A DNA stretch of 64,000 bases from Cytophagales bacterium (GTDB lineage Bacteria > Bacteroidota > Bacteroidia > Cytophagales > Cyclobacteriaceae): NCBI GenBank assembly GCA_022360015.1, contig JAKSDQ010000071.1:1-64000 (forward strand), written 5' to 3'. Shown in pieces: positions 9,014 through 18,714 of the stretch (its first letter is position 1; each line of letters opens with the position of its first letter). The translations under genes and the position numbers were made by a program. A model generated the notes under the pieces. It saw only the letters and a list, made by a program, of their open reading frames with translations, had not been told where the DNA came from and did no database searches.

Positions 9014-9685
9014 CTATGAATTGATTTCCCTTTTTATCTCATAAATATTATTCCGGGGCTTCCAGAGTATAAAAAAGAAGATTAAACTTAATGCCAGTTC
9101 CTGAATTTCCCATTTTTTTCCTGATGACATCAAAAGCAGCAAAGCCAAACAGGTAAGATATGCCACAGCATGATGTACCTGGGGAAGGGGAATGGCGAAT
9201 TTATTTATCAATAGTTTAAAGGTATTCCATCTCTTATAAAGAATGGGAAAAACAATCAGATATATTAGTATGAAGGCAGTCAGTATTTGACCGAATATGA
9301 GCTTGTTAAGTTTTACACCACCTACTTCCAGATTGTGAAAATTAGTTTCGCTCTGAACATTATTTTCAAGGAAAAAGGTCGAAGACTCTACACTGAATAT
9401 TCTTTGTCCCCATGAGATTTCCTCACCGGCACCAAATAAAAAGGCGAGGGCAATACCCAGGGTAGTGAGTTTAAACCACCCGTTTTTTTTTCTGCCTAGC
9501 TTCAGAAACCTGTAAAACATCAATATCCCACCCGCAAATAGCATTAATGCGGTGGTGTTTTCCAATATACCGTCCTCCTTTGCATAGGCATTAGTCAAAA
9601 ATTCCTGGTTGTTATAGTCAAGATAGATACCTACTACAATTACTGCCAATAGCACAAAATAGGTTATTTTTTCAATGAGTGACAT
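9014..9685 (-). CDS. Conserved multi-pass membrane protein, function unknown
   Basis: A 223-residue membrane protein with about six hydrophobic segments (near residues 7-23, 43-60, 74-86, 130-150, 168-185 and 192-207). The striking feature is GAGEEISWGQRIF at about 85-97, just after the third segment; its acidic pair and tryptophan suggest an active or binding site facing one side of the membrane. I have seen this EEISWGQR pattern in unnamed membrane proteins but cannot attach a function. It lies downstream of ahcY on the same strand but beyond a strong terminator, so it is probably its own or a read-through unit. Confidence 0.75.
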   Translation of the reverse strand: MSLIEKITYFVLLAVIVVGIYLDYNNQEFLTNAYAKEDGILENTTALMLFAGGILMFYRFLKLGRKKNGWFKLTTLGIALAFLFGAGEEISWGQRIFSVESSTFFLENNVQSETNFHNLEVGGVKLNKLIFGQILTAFILIYLIVFPILYKRWNTFKLLINKFAIPLPQVHHAVAYLTCLALLLLMSSGKKWEIQELALSLIFFFILWKPRNNIYEIKREINS

Positions 9686-9718
9686 CTTAAAAAATACATG
9701 ATTAGCAAGGCTAAGTTA

Positions 9719-9746
9719 CAAAAAAAAGCCTCATTCAGAGGCTTTT
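9719..9746 (-). terminator. Terminator after ahcY
   Basis: Arms 9738-9746 and 9724-9732 form a 9-bp stem AAAAGCCTC/GAGGCTTTT with a 5-nt loop, followed on the minus strand by at least four further T residues. It sits 21 nt past the ahcY stop codon. Confidence 0.85.
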
Positions 9747-9766
9747 GTCATATAAATCGAATCTAA

Positions 9767-11071
9767 TTAGTATCTGTAATATTCGGGTTTGTAAGGCCCC
9801 TCTTTTTTGACACCAATATAATCAGCCTGTTCCTGGGTCATCTCATCCAGTTCTACACCTATCTTGGCTAGGTGAAGTCTGGCTACTTTTTCATCGAGGT
9901 GTTTAGGCAGGGTATAAACTTTATTTTCATATTTATCTGAGTTAGCCCAAAGTTCGATCTGTGCCAGCGTTTGATTGGTAAAGGAATTTGACATCACAAA
10001 CGAGGGATGACCGGTAGCACAACCGAGGTTTACCAACCTTCCTTCAGCCAAAAGAATAATGTCATTCCCATTTGACAACGTATATTTGTCGACCTGGGGT
10101 TTGATTTCATCTTTCACAGCATTTTCATTTAACCAATTAACATCGATTTCATTATCAAAATGACCGATATTGCAAACGATGGTTTTATCTTTCATTTTTG
10201 TGAAATGTCTGCCTGCGACAATATCCTTGTTGCCTGTAGCGGTAACAACAATGTCGACTTCCTCAACGGCATTGTCCATTTTTTTAACCTCAAACCCATC
10301 CATGGCGGCCTGCAGTGCACAGATAGGGTCTATCTCTGTTACAATGACCCTGGCCCCTGCCCCTCTCAGAGAAGCTGCTGAGCCTTTTCCGACATCACCG
10401 TAACCTGCAACCACAGCGACCTTGCCGGCCATCATCACATCGGTAGCCCGTCTAATGGCATCTACCAATGATTCTTTACAGCCGTATTTATTATCGAATT
10501 TTGATTTTGTAACCGAATCATTCACGTTAATAGCCGGTAGTGGCAGCAGTCCATGCTCTTCCCTTTGCTGGAGACGGTGCACACCGGTAGTAGTCTCTTC
10601 TGACAAACCTTTTATACCGCTTACCAGTTCACCATATTGGTCCAAAACCATGTTGGTAAGATCGCCGCCATCATCAAGTATCATATTTAAAGGTTTTCCC
10701 TCTTCAAAAGCGAACAGCGTTTGCTCAATACACCAGTCGAATTCCTCATTGTTCATACCCTTCCAGGCATATACCGGAATACCGGCCTTGGCTATAGCTG
10801 CCGCCGCATGGTCCTGTGTCGAGAAAATGTTGCAGGACGACCAGCTCACTTCCGCCCCCAGTTCAACCAGGGTTTCAATCAGCACCGCAGTTTGAATAGT
10901 CATATGCAGACATCCGGCAATACGAGCGCCTTTTAATGGCTTTGAGCCACCAAATTCTTCCCTCAAAGACATCAGCCCAGGCATTTCTGCTTCGGCCAGT
11001 TCAATTTCTTTTCGACCCCATTCGGCCAGGGAAATATCCTTTACTTTATACTTTAAATCGGTTTCAATCAT
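9767..11071 (-). CDS. ahcY: Adenosylhomocysteinase
   Basis: A 434-residue S-adenosylhomocysteine hydrolase, splitting SAH to adenosine and homocysteine in the activated methyl cycle. Visible are the substrate-domain motifs [13 protein letters not shown] and [14 protein letters not shown], the NAD-binding loop [10 protein letters not shown], and the C-terminal KPEYYRY that completes the neighbouring subunit's NAD site. Length is as expected for the bacterial form without the 40-residue insertion. It has its own promoter and terminator. No SAH riboswitch is visible in the 100-nt leader. Confidence 0.98.
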   Translation of the reverse strand: MIETDLKYKVKDISLAEWGRKEIELAEAEMPGLMSLREEFGGSKPLKGARIAGCLHMTIQTAVLIETLVELGAEVSWSSCNIFSTQDHAAAAIAKAGIPVYAWKGMNNEEFDWCIEQTLFAFEEGKPLNMILDDGGDLTNMVLDQYGELVSGIKGLSEETTTGVHRLQQREEHGLLPLPAINVNDSVTKSKFDNKYGCKESLVDAIRRATDVMMAGKVAVVAGYGDVGKGSAASLRGAGARVIVTEIDPICALQAAMDGFEVKKMDNAVEEVDIVVTATGNKDIVAGRHFTKMKDKTIVCNIGHFDNEIDVNWLNENAVKDEIKPQVDKYTLSNGNDIILLAEGRLVNLGCATGHPSFVMSNSFTNQTLAQIELWANSDKYENKVYTLPKHLDEKVARLHLAKIGVELDEMTQEQADYIGVKKEGPYKPEYYRY

Positions 11072-11089
11072 TTCTTTTTACTTTTTTCG

Positions 11090-11121
11090 CAAATTTAATT
11101 TAATTCAGGGAATTCTTCAAA
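11090..11121 (-). promoter_or_regulatory. Promoter of ahcY
   Basis: On the minus strand TTTG (11121-11118) is followed after 20 nt by TAAATTTG (11097-11090), agreeing with TTTG-N19/20-TAnnTTTG. The predicted transcription start near 11083 gives a leader of about 12 nt before the ahcY ATG at 11071. Confidence 0.65.
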
Positions 11122-11174
11122 CTTATGGCCTGTCGTATAGCTTATTAAACACTGAAGCCAGGGTAAGGTTCATT

Positions 11175-11960
11175 TTAAGAATACCCCCCCGGATCCTGGT
11201 CTGTGTTAATCAGATAGGTGACCTCTTTCAAATCATAGGAGTGTATGCGAAAGTTCTCCATCAATTGCAACCTGCCAAGATCGTCAACCCCGACAATCTT
11301 AGCTTGAAATTTCCTATCCGTTTTAAACCACTTCAGTTGATTGTACCAAAAGAGGCGCTCGACATACTCACTTCGCAAGGCCTGGAATTTTTCTGTTTTT
11401 AACTGGAAATACCTTTTTTCCATATTCATTACCAGCTCACCGAGCAATGTCTGCAAATCAAAAAAGCGTTCGCAAATACCGGCCAGGGAGAGGGCATTTT
11501 CACAGTTAAAATCCACCTGGTTGATATTTAGTCCCACACCAATCACGGTGGCATGCAGGTAAGATCCTTTTACGGTATTTTCAATGAGAATGCCACCCAA
11601 TTTCATGTTTTCATAATAAATGTCGTTGGGCCACTTAATCTTAAGCCCGGTATGGACATAGGACACAAGCGTGTCAATCAATGCGAGGGAGGTAAAAATA
11701 TTGAGAAAAAACTGGTGATCGAGTGTTAGAAACCCCGGCTTGAGAATTACCGAAAAAGTAAGGTTTTTATTGGGTTCGGACTCCCATTGATTGCCGCGCT
11801 GGCCTCTGCCTTTTGTCTGCCAATCGGTTATGACCAAAGTCCCGTCCAGGCAGTCATCTTTTTCAGCAGTTTCGGTAGCTATGTCATTGGTTGAATGACA
11901 TTTTGGCATATAAATTACCCTCTTGCCAATAAATAATGTGTCAGTTAGAATTTTATGCAA
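11175..11960 (-). CDS. birA: Biotin--[acetyl-CoA-carboxylase] ligase
   Basis: A biotin protein ligase of the catalytic-only type: no N-terminal DNA-binding domain, so not a BirA repressor. Motifs: CHSTND near the start, the adenylate loop TKGRGQRGNQW, the lysine-containing KWPNDIYY, and KLGGILIEN. A short C-terminal beta domain follows. The open frame extends upstream to an ATG at 12032, but that would overlap rsfS by 13 nt and cover its -7 box. The TTG at 11960 gives an N-terminus LHKILTDTLFIG that fits family length (261 residues), so I prefer it. Likely target: the biotin carrier at 4814-5332. Confidence 0.9.
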   Translation of the reverse strand: MHKILTDTLFIGKRVIYMPKCHSTNDIATETAEKDDCLDGTLVITDWQTKGRGQRGNQWESEPNKNLTFSVILKPGFLTLDHQFFLNIFTSLALIDTLVSYVHTGLKIKWPNDIYYENMKLGGILIENTVKGSYLHATVIGVGLNINQVDFNCENALSLAGICERFFDLQTLLGELVMNMEKRYFQLKTEKFQALRSEYVERLFWYNQLKWFKTDRKFQAKIVGVDDLGRLQLMENFRIHSYDLKEVTYLINTDQDPGGYS

Positions 11961-11971
11961 GTATTTTTTAG

Positions 11972-11979
11972 TAGATTTG
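11972..11979 (+). promoter_or_regulatory. -7 box of the rsfS-ftsH promoter
   Basis: TAGATTTG matches TAnnTTTG and lies 40 nt before the rsfS ATG, in the gap that opens if birA starts at the TTG at 11960. No convincing -33 TTTG is seen at the right spacing. Confidence 0.45.
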
Positions 11980-12019
11980 TGAGCAATATAAGTAAGGGAA
12001 GGAAGAAAGAAAAATTTAT

Positions 12020-12370
12020 ATGAGTTCAACAAAGTTATGCGAAATAGTGGTTGAGGGGATGAGAGAGAAAAAAGCAGAAAATGTAGTTGTTTTGGACTTA
12101 AATGGGGTAAAAAATGCAGTGGCTTCTTATTTCGTGATCTGCACGGGCAATTCAGATACGCAAGTTGATTCTATTTCCGATTCGGTGGAAGAGCTTGTTT
12201 ACAAAAACCTTCAACAAGAACCATGGCACAAAGAAGGGTATCAAAACAAGGAATGGATTTTGATAGACTTTGTAGACGTGGTAGCCCATATTTTTAAAAA
12301 AGAGATTAGAGAGTTTTATAGTTTGGAAGATTTGTGGGGTGATGCGGTAGTCAATCATATAACCCCTTAG
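12020..12370 (+). CDS. rsfS: Ribosome silencing factor
   Basis: A 116-residue RsfS/Iojap/DUF143 protein, which binds uL14 on the large subunit and blocks subunit joining when nutrients fall. The core DLNGVKNAVASYFVICTGNS is followed by the typical WILIDFVDVVAHIF and EFYSLEDLWGDA. It is 74 nt upstream of ftsH on the same strand, a common Bacteroidota pairing. Confidence 0.96.
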   Translation: MSSTKLCEIVVEGMREKKAENVVVLDLNGVKNAVASYFVICTGNSDTQVDSISDSVEELVYKNLQQEPWHKEGYQNKEWILIDFVDVVAHIFKKEIREFYSLEDLWGDAVVNHITP

Positions 12371-12444
12371 CCAGGGGCGGCATCGAACCATGTGCGTCGT
12401 AAATCGTTAGATATTTAGTTAATATAGATCTGAAATAAGTTGTA

Positions 12445-14544
12445 ATGGCGGATAACCAAAAAAAGAAAAATATTATTCCTAAGAATCCTCAAAGGCAAAA
12501 TTATCAGGTTTGGATTATAGTAACCCTGATTGCCCTGATCTTTGGAATAACCTATCTGAATAAAAACAGTGCGGAGAAGATATTCTTCAGCGACTTTAAA
12601 AAGATGATGGAGCAGGGGGATGTGAAGACTGTGGTACTCATCAAAAATCAAGATAAAGTTGAAATTGTACTGAAGGAAGAAGCCCTTAAAAGTGAGCGAT
12701 ACCGTGAAGTGGACAACAACAGTTATTTTCCATTGTCTGAAGGACCTCATTATTACTTTAAAATAACCACCCCTGACAAATTCGATGAAAAGTGGGAAGA
12801 ATTTATGGCAACGCTTCCTGAAGAAGAGCGTATCAACTATGCCATAGAAGACCGGCAAGACTTCTGGCAGTTCTTTGCCAGTTGGGGTATACTGTTTCTA
12901 ATATTGTTTGGATTCTGGTTTCTGATGAGAAGAATGACCGGTTCCGGCGGTCCGGGTGGTCAAATATTTAATATCGGTAAGTCCAGGGCAGCATTGTTTG
13001 ATGCTGAAAACAAGGTGAAGATTACCTTCGACAATGTTGCAGGATTGGATGAAGCCAAAGAAGAAGTTAAAGAAATTGTAGAGTTCCTCAAAACCCCTTC
13101 TAAATTCACCAAGTTAGGAGGTAAGATACCAAAAGGGGCGCTGCTGGTAGGCCCTCCCGGTACAGGAAAGACTTTGCTGGCTAAAGCAGTGGCCGGAGAA
13201 GCCGCGGTACCATTTTTCAGCTTGTCGGGTTCAGACTTTGTGGAAATGTTTGTAGGCGTAGGTGCTGCAAGAGTGAGAGACCTGTTCAAGCAAGCGAAAG
13301 AAAAAGCCCCGTGCATCGTATTTATTGACGAGGTGGACGCGATCGGAAGATCCCGGGGCAGGGGCCAGGTGCCTGGTTCAAATGATGAGCGGGAAAATAC
13401 ACTTAACTCATTGCTGGTAGAAATGGATGGTTTTTCCACAGACTCCGGGGTGATCATACTCGCAGCGACCAACCGTCCTGACGTACTTGATCCCGCCTTG
13501 CTGCGTCCCGGAAGGTTCGACAGGCAGATCAGCATTGACAAACCCGATATTGTAGGAAGAGAAGCTATTTTTAAAGTTCATTTAAAACCCATAAAACTGG
13601 CAAAGGACCTGGATCCTAAAAAGCTCGCCGCTCAAACACCTGGTTTTGCAGGGGCTGAAATCGCAAACGTCTGTAACGAGGCCGCCTTGATTGCGGCAAG
13701 AAAAAACAAAAAACAGGTTGACATGGAGGATTTTCAGGATGCCATCGACAGGGTCATCGGTGGACTTGAAAAGAAAAACAAAATCATTTCTCCGGAAGAG
13801 AAAAAAATTGTTGCTTATCACGAAGCTGGCCATGCGGTAGCCGGTTGGTTTTTGGAACATGCAGATCCTTTGGTAAAAGTGAGTATAGTTCCCAGGGGTG
13901 TAGCAGCGTTGGGTTATGCCCAATATCTGCCAAAAGAGCAATTTTTGTATCAAACGGAGCAGTTGATGGATGAGATGTGCATGACGCTGGGCGGAAGGGC
14001 CGCAGAAGAAATTATTTTTGGTAAAATATCCACTGGCGCCCTGAGTGATCTTGAAAGGGTCACCAAAATGGCCTACAGCATCGTCACCGTATATGGTATG
14101 AATGATAAACTGGGCAATATTTCTTTCTACGACTCCAAACAAAATGACTACAGCTTCAATAAACCTTATTCCGAAGCCACTGCAGAAACCATTGACGAAG
14201 AGGTCAGGAACTTAATCTCTATGGTGTATGAAAGGACCAAAAAGTTGCTCAATGAAAAAGTGGAGGAACTGGAAATTGTAGCGAAAGAGCTTTTGGATAA
14301 GGAAATCATATTCCAGAGTGACCTTGAAAGGCTTATTGGCAAAAGACCATTTGCCAGGGAAACTACCTATGAGGCTTTCACCAAAAAGGAAAAGTCCAAC
14401 GGTGTAGACGAGGAAAGCATCAAGGATGTTAAAGAAAAGGAAGTTACAGACAATCCCGGTAACCAGGAGGAAGTCTCGTCGAATAACGAGGATACCTCTT
14501 CTGAAGAAAATGCCATCAGTTCTAAGAAAGAAGGCTCTGAATGA
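12445..14544 (+). CDS. ftsH: ATP-dependent zinc metalloprotease FtsH
   Basis: A 699-residue membrane-anchored AAA+ protease that degrades unassembled or damaged membrane proteins and some cytosolic regulators. It has two membrane segments (about 22-38 and 146-162) flanking a periplasmic domain. The Walker A motif GPPGTGKT is at 236-243, Walker B is FIDEVDAIG, the second region of homology includes RPGRFDRQI, and the zinc site HEAGH is at 459-463. The C-terminal 60 residues are an acidic, serine-rich tail ([20 protein letters not shown]), longer than in E. coli. It is followed by a strong terminator. Confidence 0.98.
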   Translation: MADNQKKKNIIPKNPQRQNYQVWIIVTLIALIFGITYLNKNSAEKIFFSDFKKMMEQGDVKTVVLIKNQDKVEIVLKEEALKSERYREVDNNSYFPLSEGPHYYFKITTPDKFDEKWEEFMATLPEEERINYAIEDRQDFWQFFASWGILFLILFGFWFLMRRMTGSGGPGGQIFNIGKSRAALFDAENKVKITFDNVAGLDEAKEEVKEIVEFLKTPSKFTKLGGKIPKGALLVGPPGTGKTLLAKAVAGEAAVPFFSLSGSDFVEMFVGVGAARVRDLFKQAKEKAPCIVFIDEVDAIGRSRGRGQVPGSNDERENTLNSLLVEMDGFSTDSGVIILAATNRPDVLDPALLRPGRFDRQISIDKPDIVGREAIFKVHLKPIKLAKDLDPKKLAAQTPGFAGAEIANVCNEAALIAARKNKKQVDMEDFQDAIDRVIGGLEKKNKIISPEEKKIVAYHEAGHAVAGWFLEHADPLVKVSIVPRGVAALGYAQYLPKEQFLYQTEQLMDEMCMTLGGRAAEEIIFGKISTGALSDLERVTKMAYSIVTVYGMNDKLGNISFYDSKQNDYSFNKPYSEATAETIDEEVRNLISMVYERTKKLLNEKVEELEIVAKELLDKEIIFQSDLERLIGKRPFARETTYEAFTKKEKSNGVDEESIKDVKEKEVTDNPGNQEEVSSNNEDTSSEENAISSKKEGSE

Positions 14545-14567
14545 CCGGCAGTATTCCGGCTAGGGAA

Positions 14568-14601
14568 GATCAGGAAATTTTTCGTTTCCTGGTCTTTTTT
14601 T
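14568..14601 (+). terminator. Terminator after ftsH
   Basis: GATCAGGAAA (14568-14577) pairs with TTTCCTGGTC (14585-14594), one G-U pair, with a 7-nt loop and a run of seven T. It lies 24 nt after the ftsH stop. Confidence 0.88.
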
Positions 14602-14650
14602 ATTTTAGGAAAATTTATCAAGGCCACTTTCACTTGCTATAGCTGACTAC

Positions 14651-15430
14651 ATGATCCCTTCCATTGAGCATCTTCCACCGGACAAAAAAGTATACTTTGC
14701 TTCGGATTTTCATTTGGGGGCCGGTTCCCAAGAGCAGCGCCGCCGCACAGAAAAAAAAGTGGTGAGTTGGCTCGACAGCATTAAACATAACGCCCATGCC
14801 ATTTATTTGCTGGGAGATATGTTTGACTTTTGGTTTGAATACAAACAAGCCATTCCCAAAGGTTTTATCAGGTTTCAGGGTAAGCTGGCAGAAATCAGGG
14901 ACGCAGGTATTCCGGTCACTTTCTTTACAGGAAATCATGACATGTGGCTTTTCGACTATTTTCCCACAGAACTGGGTATACCGGTAATCCGTGAGCCGCA
15001 GTCGTTCAGTATTAACGGCAAAAACTTTTTTATAGGGCATGGAGACGGGTTAGGGCCAGGAGATTTTACTTATAAAATCCTGAAAAAAATCTTCAAAAAT
15101 AAGCTTTGCCAATGGGCATTTGCAAGACTTCACCCTAATTTTGGCATTGGAGTTGCCAATTATTGGTCAAGAAAAAGCCGTATCACCAACAACAAAAAAC
15201 AGGATGTTTACCTGGGAGAGGATGAATGGTTACTCCGGTATAGCCGCGAGCAGGAAAAACTTAAACACCATGACTTTTACATATTCGGTCACCGTCACCT
15301 GCCGTTGGATTTGGAAGTTAGCCATAATAGCCGGTACATTAACCTCGGCGAATGGTTAAATCATTTTACCTATGCGGCTTTTGATGGTATTCATTTAAAA
15401 TTGAAAACTTTTGAAGATCCCCAGGATTAA
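14651..15430 (+). CDS. UDP-2,3-diacylglucosamine diphosphatase, LpxH type
   Basis: A 259-residue calcineurin-like phosphoesterase. The metal-binding motifs are in canonical order: D19-x-H21 (ASDFHLG), GDMFDFW at 55-61, GNHD at 94-97, GHGDG near 127 and GHRH in the C-terminal third. Family knowledge: LpxH hydrolyses UDP-2,3-diacylglucosamine to lipid X in lipid A synthesis at the inner membrane surface. The Bacteroidota branch is usually annotated with this function by similarity. The next gene begins inside its last 20 nt, so the two are translationally coupled. Confidence 0.9.
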   Translation: MIPSIEHLPPDKKVYFASDFHLGAGSQEQRRRTEKKVVSWLDSIKHNAHAIYLLGDMFDFWFEYKQAIPKGFIRFQGKLAEIRDAGIPVTFFTGNHDMWLFDYFPTELGIPVIREPQSFSINGKNFFIGHGDGLGPGDFTYKILKKIFKNKLCQWAFARLHPNFGIGVANYWSRKSRITNNKKQDVYLGEDEWLLRYSREQEKLKHHDFYIFGHRHLPLDLEVSHNSRYINLGEWLNHFTYAAFDGIHLKLKTFEDPQD

Positions 15431-16238
15431 AATATGGAGCTTCTTTGCATTAATCTGCCTCGTTATTTTGAACGTATCAGGTCAATCATCTTTGCTGCAA
15501 TGGCATAAAAGTATTGCCCTGTCCAATCCCACCGCCATATCAAAAGACAGAAACGGATATATCTACCTGGCCAATGATAAAGGAGATATCACCCAATATG
15601 ATGATAATGGAAATGTGATAAATACCTACTCACCGGATAAACCCGGTATTGTCACTTTAATAGAAGCATGGCCGGTACTCAGAATCCTTGTTTTTTATGC
15701 AGACTTTCAGGAATATATACTGCTTGACAGGTTTCTAAACACTTCGCCATATTACCGGATTAGCGGTGAGGACGTAGGCTTCTCTTCGCTCCTGACCCTT
15801 GCCGAAGATAACAACCTTTGGTTAGTAGATAATGAAAACTTAAACCTGATCAAATTTGACAATACCACCAACCAGGTATTAATTAATGCCTCTTTAAACA
15901 ACTTTATCCTGGCAGAAGACAACGATCTGAATTTTATGAAGGCCTATCAGCAACAGGTTTTCATCAATGATGCCAATGGTGGAATACTGGTATTTGACAA
16001 TTTTGGGAATTATGTCAAAAAGTTGCCATTGACAGGATTAAGCTATTTTAACTTTCTCAAAGATGAATTGTATTATTTGTCAGGGGATGCCATCCATTTT
16101 ATCCATTTGTACAGTCTGCAAGAAAGAACCATCTCCCTGAAAACCGATAAAACATATAAAAGTGTTTTGTTAATAAACAACAAGGTGATTTTAATCGGAC
16201 AGAAAACCATGGACATCTTTAAGCTTGCACACTTTTAG
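15411..16238 (+). CDS. Secreted protein of unknown function, beta-propeller-like
   Basis: A 275-residue protein starting at a TTG that overlaps the LpxH gene by 20 nt. The first 24 residues are a signal peptide (KIWSFFALICLVILNVSGQ). The rest is a run of short beta-type repeats with alternating NGYIYLAND, NNLWLVDN and QVFINDANGG patterns, like a six-bladed propeller or NHL-type sensor. No catalytic residues can be named. The TTG start is chosen because there is no ATG before the signal peptide. Coupling to LpxH suggests an envelope role (inference). Confidence 0.75.
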   Translation: MKIPRIKIWSFFALICLVILNVSGQSSLLQWHKSIALSNPTAISKDRNGYIYLANDKGDITQYDDNGNVINTYSPDKPGIVTLIEAWPVLRILVFYADFQEYILLDRFLNTSPYYRISGEDVGFSSLLTLAEDNNLWLVDNENLNLIKFDNTTNQVLINASLNNFILAEDNDLNFMKAYQQQVFINDANGGILVFDNFGNYVKKLPLTGLSYFNFLKDELYYLSGDAIHFIHLYSLQERTISLKTDKTYKSVLLINNKVILIGQKTMDIFKLAHF

Positions 16239-16439
16239 GCAATACGGAGCATTTCCGGGCCAACTACAATCAGTGCAATAAGGCACCTGAATTTCACGAT
16301 TTCTTTGAATAAATGACAGTAGTGCAAATTGGGATTTTGCTCATAAACATGCCAGAGTCATTTGCGGCCGTTTAACGGTCAGGAAAGTTTTCATGGTTAA
16401 ACAGCCTGGATATAATCGGATGTATGGCTTATTGCTGCC

Positions 16440-17810
16440 TTACTCCAAACCTTGCAGAATATTCAGGATCTTTTTTCTCAAAGCAATACTGTACCTGGCA
16501 TTGTTCAGCTCCATTTCTGCTCTGTTTTTGTTATTAAGGCTTTCCAGGTAAGCATAAAAATCCGAATTTCCTGCATTATATCTGGACGCCATGAATTTAA
16601 ACGACTGTTCCAACGCAATCAGGTTTTCTTTGGCCGCGTCATAGGTGCCTTTGGCATTAATCAGATCAAGATAAGCCTGTTGTACTGCGTTGGTAAGGTC
16701 TAACTCGGCCTGTTTAAGATCCAACTTGGCATTGACCATGTTAATTTTGGCAATTTGGATATTATTATTGGTTAAGCCCCTGTTAAATAGGGGAATATTA
16801 AGAGAAAAAAAAGCACCTTCATATTCATTAAATTCAAGTTGATCCATTAAACTGGCATCGGGATCCAACTCTCCGGTTGCCGGATTTCTAGCACCATTGG
16901 ATGAATAGCTGGAGCCTATTTCACCAAATACCGTGATCGTAGGATAACGGTCAGCCCGGGCGACATTCAATGCATTTTTTGAGGCCTCCAAACTGTAATT
17001 GGCACTTTTCAAATCCGGTGAAGTGACCATCACGTTGTCGATAACATTTTGGTACGATTCTATCTGTTGTTCAATCTCCTGATCGGAAATCTCCAAATCA
17101 GAAATGTCTATATTCTGTACGTTTTCCAGTTGTAAAGCCTGAATGAGCAATAACCTATCCCTTTCATAGGTATTCTTGAGGGTCACCAGATTCAGTTTTT
17201 CATTGGCTACCTGAGATCTTAGGTTATAAACTTCCTCAATTTGTCCCACGCCTGCTTGTTCCCGCTTTTCTTCCCGTTCCAGTTGTCGTGTCAAAAGCGC
17301 CAGCCGTCCCTCTGAAATTTTTATATTTTCCTTATCCGCAGCCAGGTTCAGGTAAAAGGCGATTACATTCGTTTTAACCGTTTGTTTGGTTCCTTCCACG
17401 GCATAATTTGAAGCATTGTATTCATTATTCCTTTGTTTTTTGTTGTGATGATTTCTGAGTCCATTAAATATCAGTAGACCGGCATTTATATTAGGGGATG
17501 AAGTGCTTGTCACATCACTGACTTGTCTTGCCGCATTCTCATCCCAAAAGGTTCCTGTTCGGTTGTTATAATTTGCCCTGGCCTGCAATGAAGGTAAAAA
17601 ATTAAGCAAGGCCTGTTTTTTGTTGGAAGAGGCCATCAGGGCATCATTTCTGGCCCTTTGTACACTAATGTTATTGTTCAAAGCAATGTCGATGCACTCT
17701 TCCAATGTTAGCTTTCTGATTTCCTGGGCGTTAGCAGATGAAAAACCCAACATAAAACTAAGGAATAAAGGTGCGAATAAGCCGGCTCTAAGAATGGCAG
17801 TAATCTTCAT
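16440..17810 (-). CDS. TolC family outer membrane efflux protein
   Basis: A 456-residue outer membrane channel protein with signal peptide (SFMLGFSSANAQ), followed by the doubled arrangement of two outer-membrane-efflux repeats: long helices rich in Ala, Asn and Glu around ITVFGEIGSSYSSNG and FFSLNIPLFNRG. It would form the exit duct of a tripartite exporter or of a type I secretion system. No RND pump, ABC transporter or membrane-fusion protein is adjacent on either side, so its partner lies elsewhere. The gene is monocistronic and converges on the preceding secreted-protein gene. Confidence 0.92.
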   Translation of the reverse strand: MKITAILRAGLFAPLFLSFMLGFSSANAQEIRKLTLEECIDIALNNNISVQRARNDALMASSNKKQALLNFLPSLQARANYNNRTGTFWDENAARQVSDVTSTSSPNINAGLLIFNGLRNHHNKKQRNNEYNASNYAVEGTKQTVKTNVIAFYLNLAADKENIKISEGRLALLTRQLEREEKREQAGVGQIEEVYNLRSQVANEKLNLVTLKNTYERDRLLLIQALQLENVQNIDISDLEISDQEIEQQIESYQNVIDNVMVTSPDLKSANYSLEASKNALNVARADRYPTITVFGEIGSSYSSNGARNPATGELDPDASLMDQLEFNEYEGAFFSLNIPLFNRGLTNNNIQIAKINMVNAKLDLKQAELDLTNAVQQAYLDLINAKGTYDAAKENLIALEQSFKFMASRYNAGNSDFYAYLESLNNKNRAEMELNNARYSIALRKKILNILQGLE

Positions 17811-18024
17811 GGTTCACATTTTTAATTTGCGAACTCAAATTTTCAATTTATATGCCGAAACATTAAGTAATTGATAATCATATATTTAAATGCTATAAAT
17901 CTATTTTCTATGTCCGGTAATGATACAAACATGTTCATTAATGTACTACCGAACTCTATAAGTAGCGGCAGTAGTAAACCGGTAAGTAGCCACTGATGGA
18001 GGGAAAACAACAAGTAAAGTTTTC

Positions 18025-18074
18025 AAAAAAAGCCAAAACCCCGTTCCATATCAGAATCAGGAACGGAATTTTGG
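18025..18074 (-). terminator. Terminator of the SusC-SusD-lipoprotein operon
   Basis: On the minus strand arm 18074-18060 pairs with 18047-18033 (15 bp with a small internal mismatch, GGAACGG core), then a run of seven T (18031-18025). It lies 27 nt past the stop of the last operon gene. Confidence 0.88.
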
Positions 18075-18100
18075 CATGAAATGAATATTAGTATACTATT

Positions 18101-18712
18101 TTATTCAGGATCACCGGGTACAATAGGGTACCAAAAGATTATTTTGGTGGAAATAAGATCCCTGCCATCTGACAAAAATATTTGTACACGGGCGTTATTG
18201 GTATCTTTGACGATTCCAAAAGGGGCACCTAGGGTCAAAAGAGGAAAAAACACATCCGGGTAACCTGCATTTAGTTCTGCTATGTTAAAGGTATAGGTCA
18301 GCCTGTTTCCGTCCAGGCGATCATCGGCAGGCAATACAGTTTCCCAGGAAAACCAACCCCGGGGAAGCGATCCTCCACTGTCGAAGATAAAATCTGCCTG
18401 ATATTGTACCGTTACACTGTCAATAGTAATTCCTTCGGGTAATATGAATTCGCTAATGAATGTAAAGTTGATGTCGGCATCAGTGGCATTTTCATCAGTC
18501 AGTATGGGGTTTTCTATTCTCCACGAATTGCTGCCGCGTTCGGATGGGTTGCCTTCAGAATCATAAAAATTAAAGGTCACATCAGGCTCTTCAGTCACAA
18601 CTGTTTTAAACAGCTCTTCATCATCGCAACTTGTAACCACTATCAACAAGGTGATCATGGTTACGACGTAATATATTTTTTTTGTTGTGTTCATTTTCAT
18701 TGAATTTGACAT
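18101..18712 (-). CDS. SusCD-associated surface lipoprotein
   Basis: A 203-residue lipoprotein: hydrophobic signal ending in IVVTSC (lipobox) then acidic DDEE, the Bacteroidota signal for surface export. The body is beta-rich with no recognised catalytic motif. It begins 2 nt after the SusD stop. Third genes like this after SusCD often encode SusE/F-like or other surface glycan- or ligand-binding proteins. Here binding is an inference from position only. The starts at 18712, 18700 (MKMNTT) and 18694 are hard to separate; all retain the signal peptide. Confidence 0.8.
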   Translation of the reverse strand: MSNSMKMNTTKKIYYVVTMITLLIVVTSCDDEELFKTVVTEEPDVTFNFYDSEGNPSERGSNSWRIENPILTDENATDADINFTFISEFILPEGITIDSVTVQYQADFIFDSGGSLPRGWFSWETVLPADDRLDGNRLTYTFNIAELNAGYPDVFFPLLTLGAPFGIVKDTNNARVQIFLSDGRDLISTKIIFWYPIVPGDPE

Positions 18713-18714
18713 TG

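Noticed and set aside
9767-11071. SAH or SAM riboswitch in front of ahcY
   Set aside because: The predicted leader is only about 12 nt, too short for an aptamer, and no aptamer consensus is visible further upstream.
16440-17810. TolC gene as part of an RND efflux operon
   Set aside because: No membrane-fusion or RND gene lies on either side; the gene is flanked by a convergent secreted-protein gene and the SusCD terminator.
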